DNA of 64,000 nt from Flammeovirga agarivorans (GCF_012641475.1 NZ_JABAIL010000004.1:186001-250000), one strand, 5' to 3'; counted from the stretch's first letter, positions 1-8,492 are shown. Numbers and translations: made by a program. The notes: a model not told the origin generated them from the letters alone.

Positions 1-45
1 TTAATTTTTCAGATTTATTGTACATGTTATTATTTAAATAATTTT

Positions 46-76
46 TTGAATTATTAGATTAAATTATATAATTTTG
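46..76 (+). promoter_or_regulatory. Bacteroidota-type promoter of the iron-uptake locus
   Basis: TTG at 46-48, a 20-nt spacer and TAATTTTG at 69-76 match the Bacteroidota -33/-7 pattern (TTG, about 19 nt, TAnnTTTG). Transcription would start near 83, leaving a leader of about 45 nt before the receptor start at 127. No start site is shown by the sequence itself. Confidence 0.6.
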
Positions 77-126
77 AGTTATTATTTAAAATTAGTCTAA
101 ATAAAATAGGGCTACTCAATTTTATA

Positions 127-2514
127 ATGAGGACATTAATACTACTTCTTCTTTCTTGTCTAATTGTTACCAACCTTTTAGGGCAAAGCAAAATTACTGG
201 TCATGTTCAACTGAATTCTGAAAACGCTATAGGGGCATTAGTTTTCTTAGATAATGGGGAATTCCATAAATCACTAGTTGATGAAAATGGTGAATTCTAT
301 TTTGAAAATGTTCATTTTGGAAAACATACTCTTGAGATAAAATTTCTGGGAGCTAAAGCATATCAAAAAGACCTTGATATAACAAAAGAAGAATTCAATT
401 TGAATATATCTTTAGAACCTAACTCTGAAGTTTTAGGTGAAGTAACAGTAATAGGTGAAAGTGAATCTACAAAATTGCAGCAAGAGCCTATTACAATCAG
501 TTCTTTAGATATTAAATCATTAGATCAACAATCACTTGGTGCACAAGAAATACTAAAACAGACTACCGGTGTTGTGGTAAGAGAACTGGGTGGATTGGGT
601 AGTAATGTAAACGTAAATTTAAATGGTCTAACAGGTAAATCAGTAAGAATTTATTATGATGGAATTCCACTTGAAATCTATGGAGGTGGTATTCAATTAA
701 ATAATTTGCCTGTTGATATGTTAAGTAGAATGGACATCTACAAAGGTGTAATGCCTGTGGATGTCGGAACAGATGCTTTAGGTGGAGGTATCAATATGGT
801 TCCCAAGCGTAATTTTGGAGACTTCCTTAATGTATCCTATTCTATTGGGTCTTATAACACACAGAGAGCTACTTTTTCAGCTGGAAAAAAAATAAATAAC
901 CATATTTCATTGAAGTTATCGTCATTCTTAAATTATTCTGATAACGACTATGTAATGAGAAAAATCAAAAACCTTAATGAGGAAATTGATAAAAATGGTT
1001 TTCCGACTTATTCAGAATCAGTTATAAATGCAAGAAGATTCCATGATCAACACTTTTCAACTTTTGTTGATGGTTCCGTTGTATTTCAAAACTTTTCTTG
1101 GGCAAATGAATTGTCTTTATCGGTTTCTTACAGCAAAAGGGATGATCAATTAATGAATGGACCTAGACTTTATAATACAGCTGCAGGTGAAGCTGAAAGA
1201 GGTTTGGCGACCTTTTCTGAGAGAATTGATTATAGGAAAAAGTTCTTTAATAATAGGCTAGAGTTAAGATATTTTGGAGTATTCTCACAAACTACAGATT
1301 ATACATACGATAGTACTATGGCAAAATATAATTGGAAGGGTGAGCTTTTCTCAACAGGTAATGGTAAAGGTTCTGAATTAGCTTCTAGAGCTACTTTAAG
1401 AGAAGGAGAGAATTTCGGGACAGCACATAGAGTAAACGTTAAATATGAACTATCCGAGTCATTGACATTTAAGGGAAGTAATTTCTTTAGATATTCAGAA
1501 ATAAAGGGTAATGACCCTGCAGGTGTTCGTTTAGATATAGGAGGTAATATAATTGACCCTAACACCATACCTTCAAACATTAAACAAAATATTTTTGGTG
1601 CTGAATTGGCAAAAACATTCTTTAATAAAAAAATTACATTAGTCGGCTTCTTTAAAAACTATACATATCATGCTAAATCTATAGATATTTTAGCAGATAA
1701 TGTATCTGAATTACCAATAAGAGAGGTTAATGAAGACTTTCAAGGATATGGATTGGCACTGAAGTATAAACTATTAAAGAATTTCTTAGTAAGAGGTAGT
1801 TATGAAAAAGCGGCTAGAATACCTACAGAAAGAGAAATATTTGGTGATTATGGTGTCATTTTGCCCAATTATCAACTAAAGCCAGAGCGAAGCAATAATT
1901 TTAATCTTGGCTTACAGTTTAATAAAAGGTTTAATGTAGACAAAAAACTTATCCTGCAAGCTGAAGGTTTTATTAGAAATCGAGAAGATTTGATTCGATT
2001 GGATGACTATGGTCCTGAAAATGCCATTTTTGTAAATGAATCAAAAGTCGATGGGTACGGTATAGAGTTATCAACCACTGTTGTACCTGTAAAGAACCTT
2101 TCGTTCAATATTAATTTTACAAAGCAAACAAATAAGATTCAATCTACAAGCTTAAACCAAAATGCTATTCAGGATGCTGAACTACCAAACATTCCGACAT
2201 TATTTTATAACATAAATACTAATTATAGAATAGAAAATATACTGGTTAAGAGTCTTAATCTTAATCTTTTCGCAAACTATATTTACACTGGAGAATACAG
2301 TATTAACGAGGTTAGAGATATTGAAACAGCAAATCCTGACTTTATAATACCAGCCCAGCATTTAGTGAATACAGGACTTACTGTTGAGCCTGCCGTGGAA
2401 AGATTATCAGTGAATTTTACAGTAAGAAATGCACTGAATAGACTTATTTATGACAATTTCAGGGTGCCAAGACCTGGTATCAACTACGCCTTAAAGGTGA
2501 GTTATCATTTATAA
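127..2514 (+). CDS. TonB-dependent outer-membrane receptor, probably ferric siderophore type
   Basis: A 795-aa outer-membrane active transporter that would import a large ligand using TonB energy. The first ~20 residues are a signal peptide ending at LLGQS. A carboxypeptidase-regulatory-like beta domain follows (about 22-100), then the plug (about 115-225, with ITISSLD and GTDALGGGINM motifs) and a 22-strand-type barrel ending in Leu (SYHL), with typical barrel text such as RIPTEREIFGDYG and LKPERSNNFNLG. It starts a co-directional set with a DUF4374 lipoprotein 11 bp downstream, two small membrane proteins and a PepSY-TM protein. That company is typical of siderophore-iron acquisition, so iron is inferred from context rather than from the barrel. 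The ATG at 127 gives a proper signal peptide and lies about 50 bp after a good promoter. Confidence 0.9.
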   Translation: MRTLILLLLSCLIVTNLLGQSKITGHVQLNSENAIGALVFLDNGEFHKSLVDENGEFYFENVHFGKHTLEIKFLGAKAYQKDLDITKEEFNLNISLEPNSEVLGEVTVIGESESTKLQQEPITISSLDIKSLDQQSLGAQEILKQTTGVVVRELGGLGSNVNVNLNGLTGKSVRIYYDGIPLEIYGGGIQLNNLPVDMLSRMDIYKGVMPVDVGTDALGGGINMVPKRNFGDFLNVSYSIGSYNTQRATFSAGKKINNHISLKLSSFLNYSDNDYVMRKIKNLNEEIDKNGFPTYSESVINARRFHDQHFSTFVDGSVVFQNFSWANELSLSVSYSKRDDQLMNGPRLYNTAAGEAERGLATFSERIDYRKKFFNNRLELRYFGVFSQTTDYTYDSTMAKYNWKGELFSTGNGKGSELASRATLREGENFGTAHRVNVKYELSESLTFKGSNFFRYSEIKGNDPAGVRLDIGGNIIDPNTIPSNIKQNIFGAELAKTFFNKKITLVGFFKNYTYHAKSIDILADNVSELPIREVNEDFQGYGLALKYKLLKNFLVRGSYEKAARIPTEREIFGDYGVILPNYQLKPERSNNFNLGLQFNKRFNVDKKLILQAEGFIRNREDLIRLDDYGPENAIFVNESKVDGYGIELSTTVVPVKNLSFNINFTKQTNKIQSTSLNQNAIQDAELPNIPTLFYNINTNYRIENILVKSLNLNLFANYIYTGEYSINEVRDIETANPDFIIPAQHLVNTGLTVEPAVERLSVNFTVRNALNRLIYDNFRVPRPGINYALKVSYHL

Positions 2515-2525
2515 TTTTTTCAATA

Positions 2526-3848
2526 ATGAACTATTTTAATTATTTATTCAAGGTAGCATGTGTTACTTTACTTTCAAGCTTACTTCTTACTTCATGTGAG
2601 GAAACTACTGACGAAAACTTAGAGTTAGAAGATCAAACTACTGGTCTAGATCCTGACTCTTACAAGAATTCAGGTTTTGTAATTACTGGTACTACATTAA
2701 CTTCAGCATTTGCTGCTTATTTTGAAGAAGTACCAACTGGTACAGTAGATTTGTCTCAAGGGACAGATTTTCAAAGATTTTGGCCAACAGCAATTTATAA
2801 TTCTCAAATGTTCTTACCTCGTCCTGACGGTGCCGCAGGTTTTGCAAGAGTAATTGTAAATAATGATGGTGAGTTTGAAGTTGCAGGTGAAATTCCTACA
2901 ATTGATGGCGGATCATTTAGATTAGCGGTAAAAGATGAAACTATTGGTGTTTATCAAGACCGAGCTACTCCAAATGCGATTACAGTTTTTGACCCTAGCA
3001 CTTTAGAAACTTTAGGTACAATTGATATGTCAGAAGGTATTAAACCGATGGACCTTGATAACAGATACCAAAGATTTGTTTTTAGAGGAGACGATGTCTT
3101 CGCACCAATCAGAGAAAATGTAGATGGTAATATTTACAGTGGTTTCTATTTACACCAAGCAAACTTGGAAACTAGATCATTTGTTGGTGATACATATGTA
3201 GAGAAGCCATATTCTGGTGGTGTTTTAACGGTAAATAACTTTGGTCAAGGATTACTAGATGATAATGGAAATTTATACTTCCAAGATGGTGGTTCAATTG
3301 GTTCAGGTAACTTTTCTGCTATTTATAAAATCCCAGCAGGTAGTAATGAGATTGATACAACTTATGTATTTGAACCTATTAAAAGTTTGAACCCATTAAA
3401 TGTGTTCTATCCAACAATGAATGGGTTTAAGTTAATTGGTGGCTCGAAAGCTATTGCAAAAATTAATCTTGAGGTGCCTCAGGACGCAATAGATTTAATC
3501 AATGCTTTACCTGGTAATACTTTTGAAGAAAAAATTGCAGCATTAAGACAAGATGCAGTTACCATGAATACTATTAGTGGTATTTTATTTTCTGCTGAGA
3601 CAGCATCTTGGTGTGAGTTGGATCTAGAGGCAAAAACTGTTACACCGATTCAAGGAGCACCTAAATTAGGAGCGAATTCAACAGGCTCAATTATTTTTGA
3701 ATTCGATGGTGATATCTATTTTCCAATTGCTACAAAAACAGAACAATCTTACTATAAATATACTCCAGGAACTGCAACAGCTTCAAAAGCATTCGATGTT
3801 ACAGGAGCTGATTTAGCTGGAGCTTTTAACATTGCCAATAATAATTAA
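2526..3848 (+). CDS. DUF4374-family surface lipoprotein
   Basis: A 440-aa lipoprotein with hydrophobic signal and lipobox LLLTSC, lipidated Cys at about residue 24, followed by an acidic linker (EETTDENLELEDQT). The body is beta-rich with repeated short motifs (VFDPSTLETLGTIDM, YKIPAGSNEI, AKINLEV), suggesting a propeller-like fold. It matches my recollection of DUF4374, a Bacteroidota family usually next to TonB siderophore receptors and PepSY proteins, as here (11 bp after the receptor). Its role is not established; a surface ligand-binding accessory to the receptor is the natural inference. A hairpin follows the stop. Confidence 0.75.
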   Translation: MNYFNYLFKVACVTLLSSLLLTSCEETTDENLELEDQTTGLDPDSYKNSGFVITGTTLTSAFAAYFEEVPTGTVDLSQGTDFQRFWPTAIYNSQMFLPRPDGAAGFARVIVNNDGEFEVAGEIPTIDGGSFRLAVKDETIGVYQDRATPNAITVFDPSTLETLGTIDMSEGIKPMDLDNRYQRFVFRGDDVFAPIRENVDGNIYSGFYLHQANLETRSFVGDTYVEKPYSGGVLTVNNFGQGLLDDNGNLYFQDGGSIGSGNFSAIYKIPAGSNEIDTTYVFEPIKSLNPLNVFYPTMNGFKLIGGSKAIAKINLEVPQDAIDLINALPGNTFEEKIAALRQDAVTMNTISGILFSAETASWCELDLEAKTVTPIQGAPKLGANSTGSIIFEFDGDIYFPIATKTEQSYYKYTPGTATASKAFDVTGADLAGAFNIANNN

Positions 3849-3870
3849 TTGGTAATCTAAATTATTCAAA

Positions 3871-3908
3871 TAAGCACATGAATTACCTTTTGGTAGTTTA
3901 TGTGCTTA
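3871..3908 (+). terminator. Long hairpin between lipoprotein and membrane genes
   Basis: A 17-bp stem with two G-T wobbles (3871-3887 with 3892-3908) closes a 4-nt T loop just after the lipoprotein stop. Only a weak T run follows (CCATTTT), so it may be a partial terminator or a stabilising 3' hairpin that lowers expression of the downstream inner-membrane genes relative to receptor and lipoprotein. Confidence 0.5.
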
Positions 3909-3924
3909 CCATTTTAACTAAATT

Positions 3925-4230
3925 ATGGCTCTTTTTCTTATTACATTATCATCCTTCTGTTTTTATAGTACCTCTAAATACTTTCCTTCCTCACTTATTG
4001 ATTGGATGAATTTCAATTCTAGAATAAAAAATTTAATAGGAATAGTATTAGGTATTGTAGCTTTTGTTGTTTTTAGGTTACACTATGACACACCAACCTC
4101 CATCGTTTATTGGTTGATGGCCTATATGTGCTTTCTTCCTCTAATCATTATCACTGTAAAATTGAATGTAAAACTTATTTGGTTTTGGGGTGTATTTCAT
4201 CTGTTTTTAATCACTATCGGAATAATATAA
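3925..4230 (+). CDS. Small inner-membrane protein, DUF3325-like
   Basis: A 101-aa protein with three hydrophobic segments (about 1-20, 35-50 and 60-100, the last perhaps two helices). There is no signal-peptide cleavage site and no catalytic motif. Length, topology and position before a DUF3649-like protein and a PepSY-TM protein recall DUF3325, a small membrane family found in proteobacterial siderophore loci; the match is by pattern only. The stop is 2 bp before the next start, so the two are almost certainly cotranslated. A role with the PepSY protein in iron release or reduction is inference. Confidence 0.6.
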   Translation: MALFLITLSSFCFYSTSKYFPSSLIDWMNFNSRIKNLIGIVLGIVAFVVFRLHYDTPTSIVYWLMAYMCFLPLIIITVKLNVKLIWFWGVFHLFLITIGII

Positions 4231-4232
4231 AT

Positions 4233-4508
4233 ATGCCTGCTCAAACTAAATATTTATCATCAACAGGAACTCAAATAAGTAAATTTTTTGCGGCTTTCTT
4301 TGGAGGATACTTTGCAACAATGATGATCCATTTAGCGGTATCAACATTATTTAAAGATGATACTCCGGTGTTATTAACCTCTACATATACATCATTTTTC
4401 TGTTGGGTAGGATTGATGTTGTTGGTCTATTATATCAAGAAAGCTTGGGTTGCATGGACAGTGATCCTTGGTATTATTACTATTTTTTCCATCATATTCT
4501 ACATTTAA
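4233..4508 (+). CDS. Small inner-membrane protein, DUF3649-like
   Basis: A 91-aa membrane protein. I place the start at the ATG at 4233 (MPAQTKYLSS) because the longer frame from 4110 lies inside the upstream gene in another frame. Three predicted helices are visible (about 18-38, 48-66, 70-90). The phrase KFFAAFFGGYFATMM followed by a cluster of Thr/Ser and a second helix resembles DUF3649, an iron-uptake-associated small membrane family. The stop is 3 bp before the PepSY start. Its presence between two other membrane genes suggests a small complex with the PepSY protein. Confidence 0.65.
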   Translation: MPAQTKYLSSTGTQISKFFAAFFGGYFATMMIHLAVSTLFKDDTPVLLTSTYTSFFCWVGLMLLVYYIKKAWVAWTVILGIITIFSIIFYI

Positions 4509-4511
4509 ATC

Positions 4512-6116
4512 ATGAAACTTAAAGGGCTAAAGAATAGAGACTATAATGTAATGTTCCATGTTCATACAGTGTCAGGTATCGTCATCAGTTTTGCACTGTT
4601 TATTATATTTTATGCGGGAGCATTCTCATTATTTAGAGATGAAATTGTCCAATGGGAAAATAAGGACCTAAGATACCCATTAACTGAAGAAATTAATATT
4701 GCTAATGCTATTGAAAAAGTAGATGAAGCATATAATTTACATTATTATGAGATAGCGAATATTATCTTACCATCTGAACATGCACCTGTTTATAGTATTT
4801 ATGCTTCTCATGTAGAAAATGATACTACTAATACTAGAATGGCAGCATATTATCACGAATCATTAAATAAAATCCAGGATTTAAAAGCTCCGCCAACAAC
4901 AGTAGGTGAAACATTATACAGGCTTCACTTTTTTGATCAAATTCCAAATGTAGGAAAGTACATCTCAGGTCTTGTTGCTTTATTTTTCCTTTTTGCTACC
5001 ATATCAGGGATCATCATACATTGGCAGAATATGTTTACAAAGTTCTATGCAATTGTATTTGAAGGGAAATGGAAAAATATATGGACAAATATGCATACTG
5101 TATTGGGGTTAATAGGTATTCCATTCCAATTGATATATGCTGTAACAGGTGCATTTTTTGGTTTACTCACTTTTATATTAATACCTACAGTACTTTTAAA
5201 ATACGATGGAGATCAGAATAAAGTCCTTCAAAAAATTAGGCCTTACGATAGAATAGAAGTAAAAGAGGATGCTTCATTGGCTAGTAATAATATACCCATT
5301 GATGAGATATATAAAAATATAAAACGAGCATATCCAAACCATGAAGTGCAAACGGTACGTATGCGTAATTATAAAAAAGAAGATGGTTTTGCAATTTGGC
5401 ATTTAGCTAGTGAAGAAAGTATTCTTAGTAATGGAGCAGTTGTGACCTTTCTTAAAGATGGTGTGATAAATCAAGAATATAGTGTTTTTCCACACAACAA
5501 AGGTTATAGTTTAGCGGTATTAGATTACATATCGAAATTACACTTTGGTAATTTTGGTGGTCATACAATGAGAGTAATATACTTTGTTTTAGCCATGCTT
5601 ACTTGTATCATGATTCTTTCGGGTGTCATGATTTGGCGAAAAGCAAGGGACAATAAGCGATACTCCGAAAAGCAAAGAAGTTTTCACCATAAGGTAACGA
5701 AATCATATCTTAGTATTTGCCTAAGTTTATTTCCAGCTACTGCTCTTTTATTTATTTTTAATAAGATAGTACCCCTTGACCTTCAAGATAGAACTTTATA
5801 TGTTAACCTTTTATTTTTTGGTTTATGGGTCTTGATGTCAGTAAGTGGTTATTTTATAGAAAAATACTCAACGCTCAATAAAGTATTTCTAATAAGTGGA
5901 GGTGTAATTGCTATTTTGATTCCTTTTGTAAATGGTATTGTAACTGGGGATTGGTTTTGGAATACTCTTTTTACATACTCAAATGTAGCAATAGTTGATA
6001 TCTTCTGGTTATTTACAGGTATTTCAGGTTTACTATTTTCAAAATTTAATATAAATCAATCACCTAAAGATTCTAACCATAAAAAGTTTGAAAAGGAACT
6101 TGCTACTACCTATTAA
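4512..6116 (+). CDS. PepSY-associated TM-helix protein (iron-uptake/reductase type)
   Basis: A 534-aa polytopic inner-membrane protein of the PepSY_TM family (PiuB-like). Helices are visible at about 18-40, 147-170, 195-228 and 350-372, plus four more in the C-terminal third. Two extracytoplasmic PepSY-like segments lie at about 60-110 and 255-330. Conserved-type His residues lie at helix ends (HVHTVSG, LHFFDQIP, NMHTVLG, KLHFGNFGG) and could bind haem or metal. Family members occur in siderophore loci, where some are implicated in reducing or releasing iron in the periplasm; that role here is inference from family and neighbours. It ends a tightly spaced run of three membrane genes. Confidence 0.8.
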   Translation: MKLKGLKNRDYNVMFHVHTVSGIVISFALFIIFYAGAFSLFRDEIVQWENKDLRYPLTEEINIANAIEKVDEAYNLHYYEIANIILPSEHAPVYSIYASHVENDTTNTRMAAYYHESLNKIQDLKAPPTTVGETLYRLHFFDQIPNVGKYISGLVALFFLFATISGIIIHWQNMFTKFYAIVFEGKWKNIWTNMHTVLGLIGIPFQLIYAVTGAFFGLLTFILIPTVLLKYDGDQNKVLQKIRPYDRIEVKEDASLASNNIPIDEIYKNIKRAYPNHEVQTVRMRNYKKEDGFAIWHLASEESILSNGAVVTFLKDGVINQEYSVFPHNKGYSLAVLDYISKLHFGNFGGHTMRVIYFVLAMLTCIMILSGVMIWRKARDNKRYSEKQRSFHHKVTKSYLSICLSLFPATALLFIFNKIVPLDLQDRTLYVNLLFFGLWVLMSVSGYFIEKYSTLNKVFLISGGVIAILIPFVNGIVTGDWFWNTLFTYSNVAIVDIFWLFTGISGLLFSKFNINQSPKDSNHKKFEKELATTY

Positions 6117-6207
6117 TTGATTAGAGTAAGTAGTTAATTTTACTTTCAAAAGTACTTTTCTCGCAGTATCTTCGCCATGTCAAATCCAAAGAGAGAAATT
6201 TTTTATT

Positions 6208-7542
6208 ATGACTAAGATTCTGATCAAAAATGCCCAGATCGTAAATGAGGGCAAAACGTTTAAAGGTGATGTAAGAGTAGTTGATGGTGTAATTGATAAA
6301 ATTGCAACTTCTATTCAAGCAGAAGACGAACAAGTAATTGAAGCAGAAGGTAAGCATTTATTACCGGGCTTAATCGATGATCAAGTTCACTTCAGAGAGC
6401 CAGGTCTAACTGAGAAGGCTAACATCGAGACAGAATCAAGAGCTGCTGTTTCAGGAGGTGTCACTTCATTTATGGAGATGCCTAACACAAAGCCACCTAC
6501 TGTAACAATAGAAAAGTTAGAAGAAAAATACAGCATTGCTGAGAGAACTTCATTAGCGAACTACTCGTTTTACATCGGTGCTTCAAACGATAATTTAGAG
6601 GAAGTATTAAAAGCTGACCCTAAGAATGTTTGTGGTATTAAGGTGTTTATGGGGTCATCAACAGGAAACATGTTGGTAGATAATGAGGAAACTCTAGGAA
6701 ACCTATTTAAGAATGCTCAGATGATTATTGCATCACACTGTGAGGATGATCCAATGATTGCTGAGAACTTAGAGAGATATAAAGAAAAGTACGGAGAAGA
6801 TATTCCAATGGAATGTCACCCAGAAATCAGAAGTGCTGAGGCATGTTATTCATCTTCATCAAAGGCAATTGCATTGGCAGAAAAGCATGGTGCTAGATTA
6901 CATATTCTTCATATTTCTACAGCGAAAGAATTGGAACTATTCAGAAATGATATTCCATTAAAAGATAAGAAAATCACAGCAGAGGCATGTGTACACCATA
7001 TGTGGTTCTCTGATGAAGATTATAAAGAAAAAGGAGCATTTATTAAGTGGAACCCTGCTGTAAAGACTAAAGAAGATGGAGCGGGTATACTTCAAGGTGT
7101 TCTTAATGACAAAATTGATGTAATCGCTACAGATCATGCACCGCATACCTTAGCCGAAAAGTCAAATAAATACCTTTCAGCACCTTCTGGAGGACCATTG
7201 GTACAACACTCTCTTCAAGTACTAATGGATTTCCATAAACAAGGTAAAATCTCCTTAGAAAAAATTGTTGAGAAAGCATGTCATAACCCTGCAATCTTGT
7301 TCGATGTTGAAAAACGTGGATACATTAGAGAAGGGTATTGGGCAGATTTAGTATTGGTAGATCTTAATGCTCCTCAAAAAGTAGATAAATCAAATCTTAA
7401 TTATAAGTGTGGATGGTCTCCATTTGAAGGTCATACCTTCTCATCAAGCATTACACACACTATTGTATCAGGGCATTTAGCCTATGAAAATGGTACTTTC
7501 CATGAAAGTGTAAAAGGAAAGAGACTGACTTTCAGTAGATAA
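6208..7542 (+). CDS. pyrC: Dihydroorotase, divergent Bacteroidota clade
   Basis: A 444-aa amidohydrolase that would interconvert carbamoyl-aspartate and dihydroorotate in pyrimidine synthesis, in the cytosol. Visible motifs: GLIDDQVHFREPG (57-66 region), GIKVFMG with candidate carbamylated Lys145, ASHCED (His177), LHILHIST (His235) and IATDHAPH (Asp309). The first His of the metal-binding HxH motif is Gln59, leaving only His61. My recollection is that other Bacteroidota dihydroorotases also read QVHFREPG, so this is probably a clade feature rather than a lesion. The rest is intact and full length. An allantoinase or hydantoinase role is less likely given REPGLTEK and the GGPLVQHSL region. Confidence 0.87.
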   Translation: MTKILIKNAQIVNEGKTFKGDVRVVDGVIDKIATSIQAEDEQVIEAEGKHLLPGLIDDQVHFREPGLTEKANIETESRAAVSGGVTSFMEMPNTKPPTVTIEKLEEKYSIAERTSLANYSFYIGASNDNLEEVLKADPKNVCGIKVFMGSSTGNMLVDNEETLGNLFKNAQMIIASHCEDDPMIAENLERYKEKYGEDIPMECHPEIRSAEACYSSSSKAIALAEKHGARLHILHISTAKELELFRNDIPLKDKKITAEACVHHMWFSDEDYKEKGAFIKWNPAVKTKEDGAGILQGVLNDKIDVIATDHAPHTLAEKSNKYLSAPSGGPLVQHSLQVLMDFHKQGKISLEKIVEKACHNPAILFDVEKRGYIREGYWADLVLVDLNAPQKVDKSNLNYKCGWSPFEGHTFSSSITHTIVSGHLAYENGTFHESVKGKRLTFSR

Positions 7543-7574
7543 TTTTGTATTTAATTTTGTTTGCGATGTAAAGT

Positions 7575-7605
7575 TTGGAAAATAATACTATTAATTCCAT
7601 ATTTG
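7575..7605 (+). promoter_or_regulatory. Promoter of first tRNA-His gene
   Basis: TTG at 7575-7577, a 20-nt gap, and CATATTTG at 7598-7605 (7 of 8 matches to TAnnTTTG), about 15 nt before the mature tRNA. Spacing fits the Bacteroidota promoter. Confidence 0.5.
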
Positions 7606-7620
7606 CATCGCAATCATATG

Positions 7621-7694
7621 GCGATCGTAGCTCAGTTGGTTAGAGCACCGGTTTGTGGTTCCGGGGGCCGTGGGTTCGAATCCCATCGTTCGCC
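7621..7694 (+). tRNA. tRNA-His (GTG), copy 1
   Basis: A cloverleaf can be drawn: acceptor GCGATCG/CGTTCGC, D arm GCTC/GAGC, anticodon loop TTGTGGT with anticodon GTG, T arm GTGGG/CCCAT with loop TTCGAAT. G at 7620 would be the encoded G-1 that pairs with C73 (7694), a hallmark of tRNA-His. U:U mismatches occur at 5:68 and 31:39. Only CA follows C73, so CCA is not fully encoded. A terminator follows at once. Confidence 0.95.
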
Positions 7695-7698
7695 CAAG

Positions 7699-7729
7699 AG
7701 ACTTATCAGAAATGGTAAGTCTTTTTTTT
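7699..7729 (+). terminator. Intrinsic terminator after tRNA-His copy 1
   Basis: Stem AGACTTA/TAAGTCT (7699-7705 with 7716-7722), loop TCAGAAATGG, then eight T. The loop is identical to the one after copy 3 while the stem differs with compensation. Confidence 0.85.
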
Positions 7730-7933
7730 GTCTTTATTTTTTAGTACTGCTTAGAAATAATACTATTAAAATAGGAAGGTAATAAGAGAAGAAGTCTAAT
7801 TGAGTAGATGAAAAGCCTCAATAAATTACTTTTTTGAATGATTTTATAAATTTATTCAATTGATTAATAATGGTTTGAATTCCATTTCATTTTGTTTTGA
7901 AAAAAATATTAGGATTAGACATTGTATTATTCT

Positions 7934-7941
7934 TACCTTTG
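7934..7941 (+). promoter_or_regulatory. -7 element before tRNA-His copies 2 and 3
   Basis: TACCTTTG is a perfect TAnnTTTG, 19 nt before tRNA copy 2. No clear TTG lies at the right distance; TTA at 7915-7917 is the nearest candidate. Confidence 0.45.
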
Positions 7942-7960
7942 CACAGCAAAAAATAAAACG

Positions 7961-8034
7961 GCGATCGTAGCTCAGTTGGTTAGAGCACCGGTTTGTGGTT
8001 CCGGGGGCCGTGGGTTCGAATCCCATCGTTCGCC
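7961..8034 (+). tRNA. tRNA-His (GTG), copy 2
   Basis: Identical over its full length to copies 1 and 3, including encoded G-1 (7960), anticodon GTG and C73. It is only 26 bp before copy 3 and has no terminator of its own, so copies 2 and 3 are probably one transcript. Confidence 0.95.
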
Positions 8035-8060
8035 CAAGTTTTATTTTTTTGTTGGTTATG

Positions 8061-8134
8061 GCGATCGTAGCTCAGTTGGTTAGAGCACCGGTTTGTGGTT
8101 CCGGGGGCCGTGGGTTCGAATCCCATCGTTCGCC
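8061..8134 (+). tRNA. tRNA-His (GTG), copy 3
   Basis: Third identical copy, with G-1 at 8060 and C73 at 8134. A strong terminator follows at 8137-8168. Confidence 0.95.
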
Positions 8135-8136
8135 CA

Positions 8137-8168
8137 AAAGCTTATCAGAAATGGTAAGCTTTTTTTTT
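8137..8168 (+). terminator. Intrinsic terminator after tRNA-His copy 3
   Basis: Stem AAAGCTTA/TAAGCTTT (8137-8144 with 8155-8162), loop TCAGAAATGG, then a run of T. Compared with the terminator of copy 1, the stem bases changed on both sides while the loop stayed the same. Confidence 0.85.
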
Positions 8169-8288
8169 GTGCTTTTATTGAGAATAACCATATTCTGAAA
8201 GTAGATAGTCGTTTTTCGAAGGTTAAAAAATGGGAGTAGACGTTTATGAAAATGAATCTATTCTAAAAACCATTTTTTTATCTTTATT

Positions 8289-8492
8289 ATGAAAAATACA
8301 TTACTTCTAATCTCATTGGTTATTGGTCTAAATATTTCTGCTGTAGAAGCTGTTGAAGCTGGAAACATCAATAAGAGTATCAGAAAAGAGGTGAAAGCTT
8401 CTTTAAGAAGAAAGAAAAAGCAGAAGAAACAAAAGAGACGTTTCTTAAATAAATATTATGGTAAGTCTCATAATGGTTTAAAACATAAATAA
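8289..8492 (+). CDS. Small basic secreted peptide, unknown function
   Basis: A 67-aa ORF I do not recognise. Residues 1-22 form a signal peptide (NTLLLISLVIGLNISAVEA). The mature part is strongly basic with a Lys/Arg block at about 40-52 (RRKKKQKKQKRR) and a C-terminal His/Lys patch (SHNGLKHK). There is no Cys and no further membrane helix. It stands alone between the tRNA-His genes and a hairpin with a perfect 17-bp stem, so it looks like its own transcription unit. A small basic exported peptide could bind polyanions such as surface polysaccharide or DNA; that is inference. The signal peptide and hairpin favour a real gene. Confidence 0.6.
   Translation: MKNTLLLISLVIGLNISAVEAVEAGNINKSIRKEVKASLRRKKKQKKQKRRFLNKYYGKSHNGLKHK

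Noticed and set aside
4110-4232. Longer reading frame upstream of the DUF3649-like gene
   Set aside because: It is the upstream membrane gene read in another frame; the ATG at 4233 follows that gene's stop directly.
7561-7782. An ORF of 73 aa (and a similar one at 7995-8198) with GSGGRGFESHRSPK text
   Set aside because: This is the tRNA-His sequence translated in frame, a known false-positive pattern; the same residues appear for each tRNA copy.
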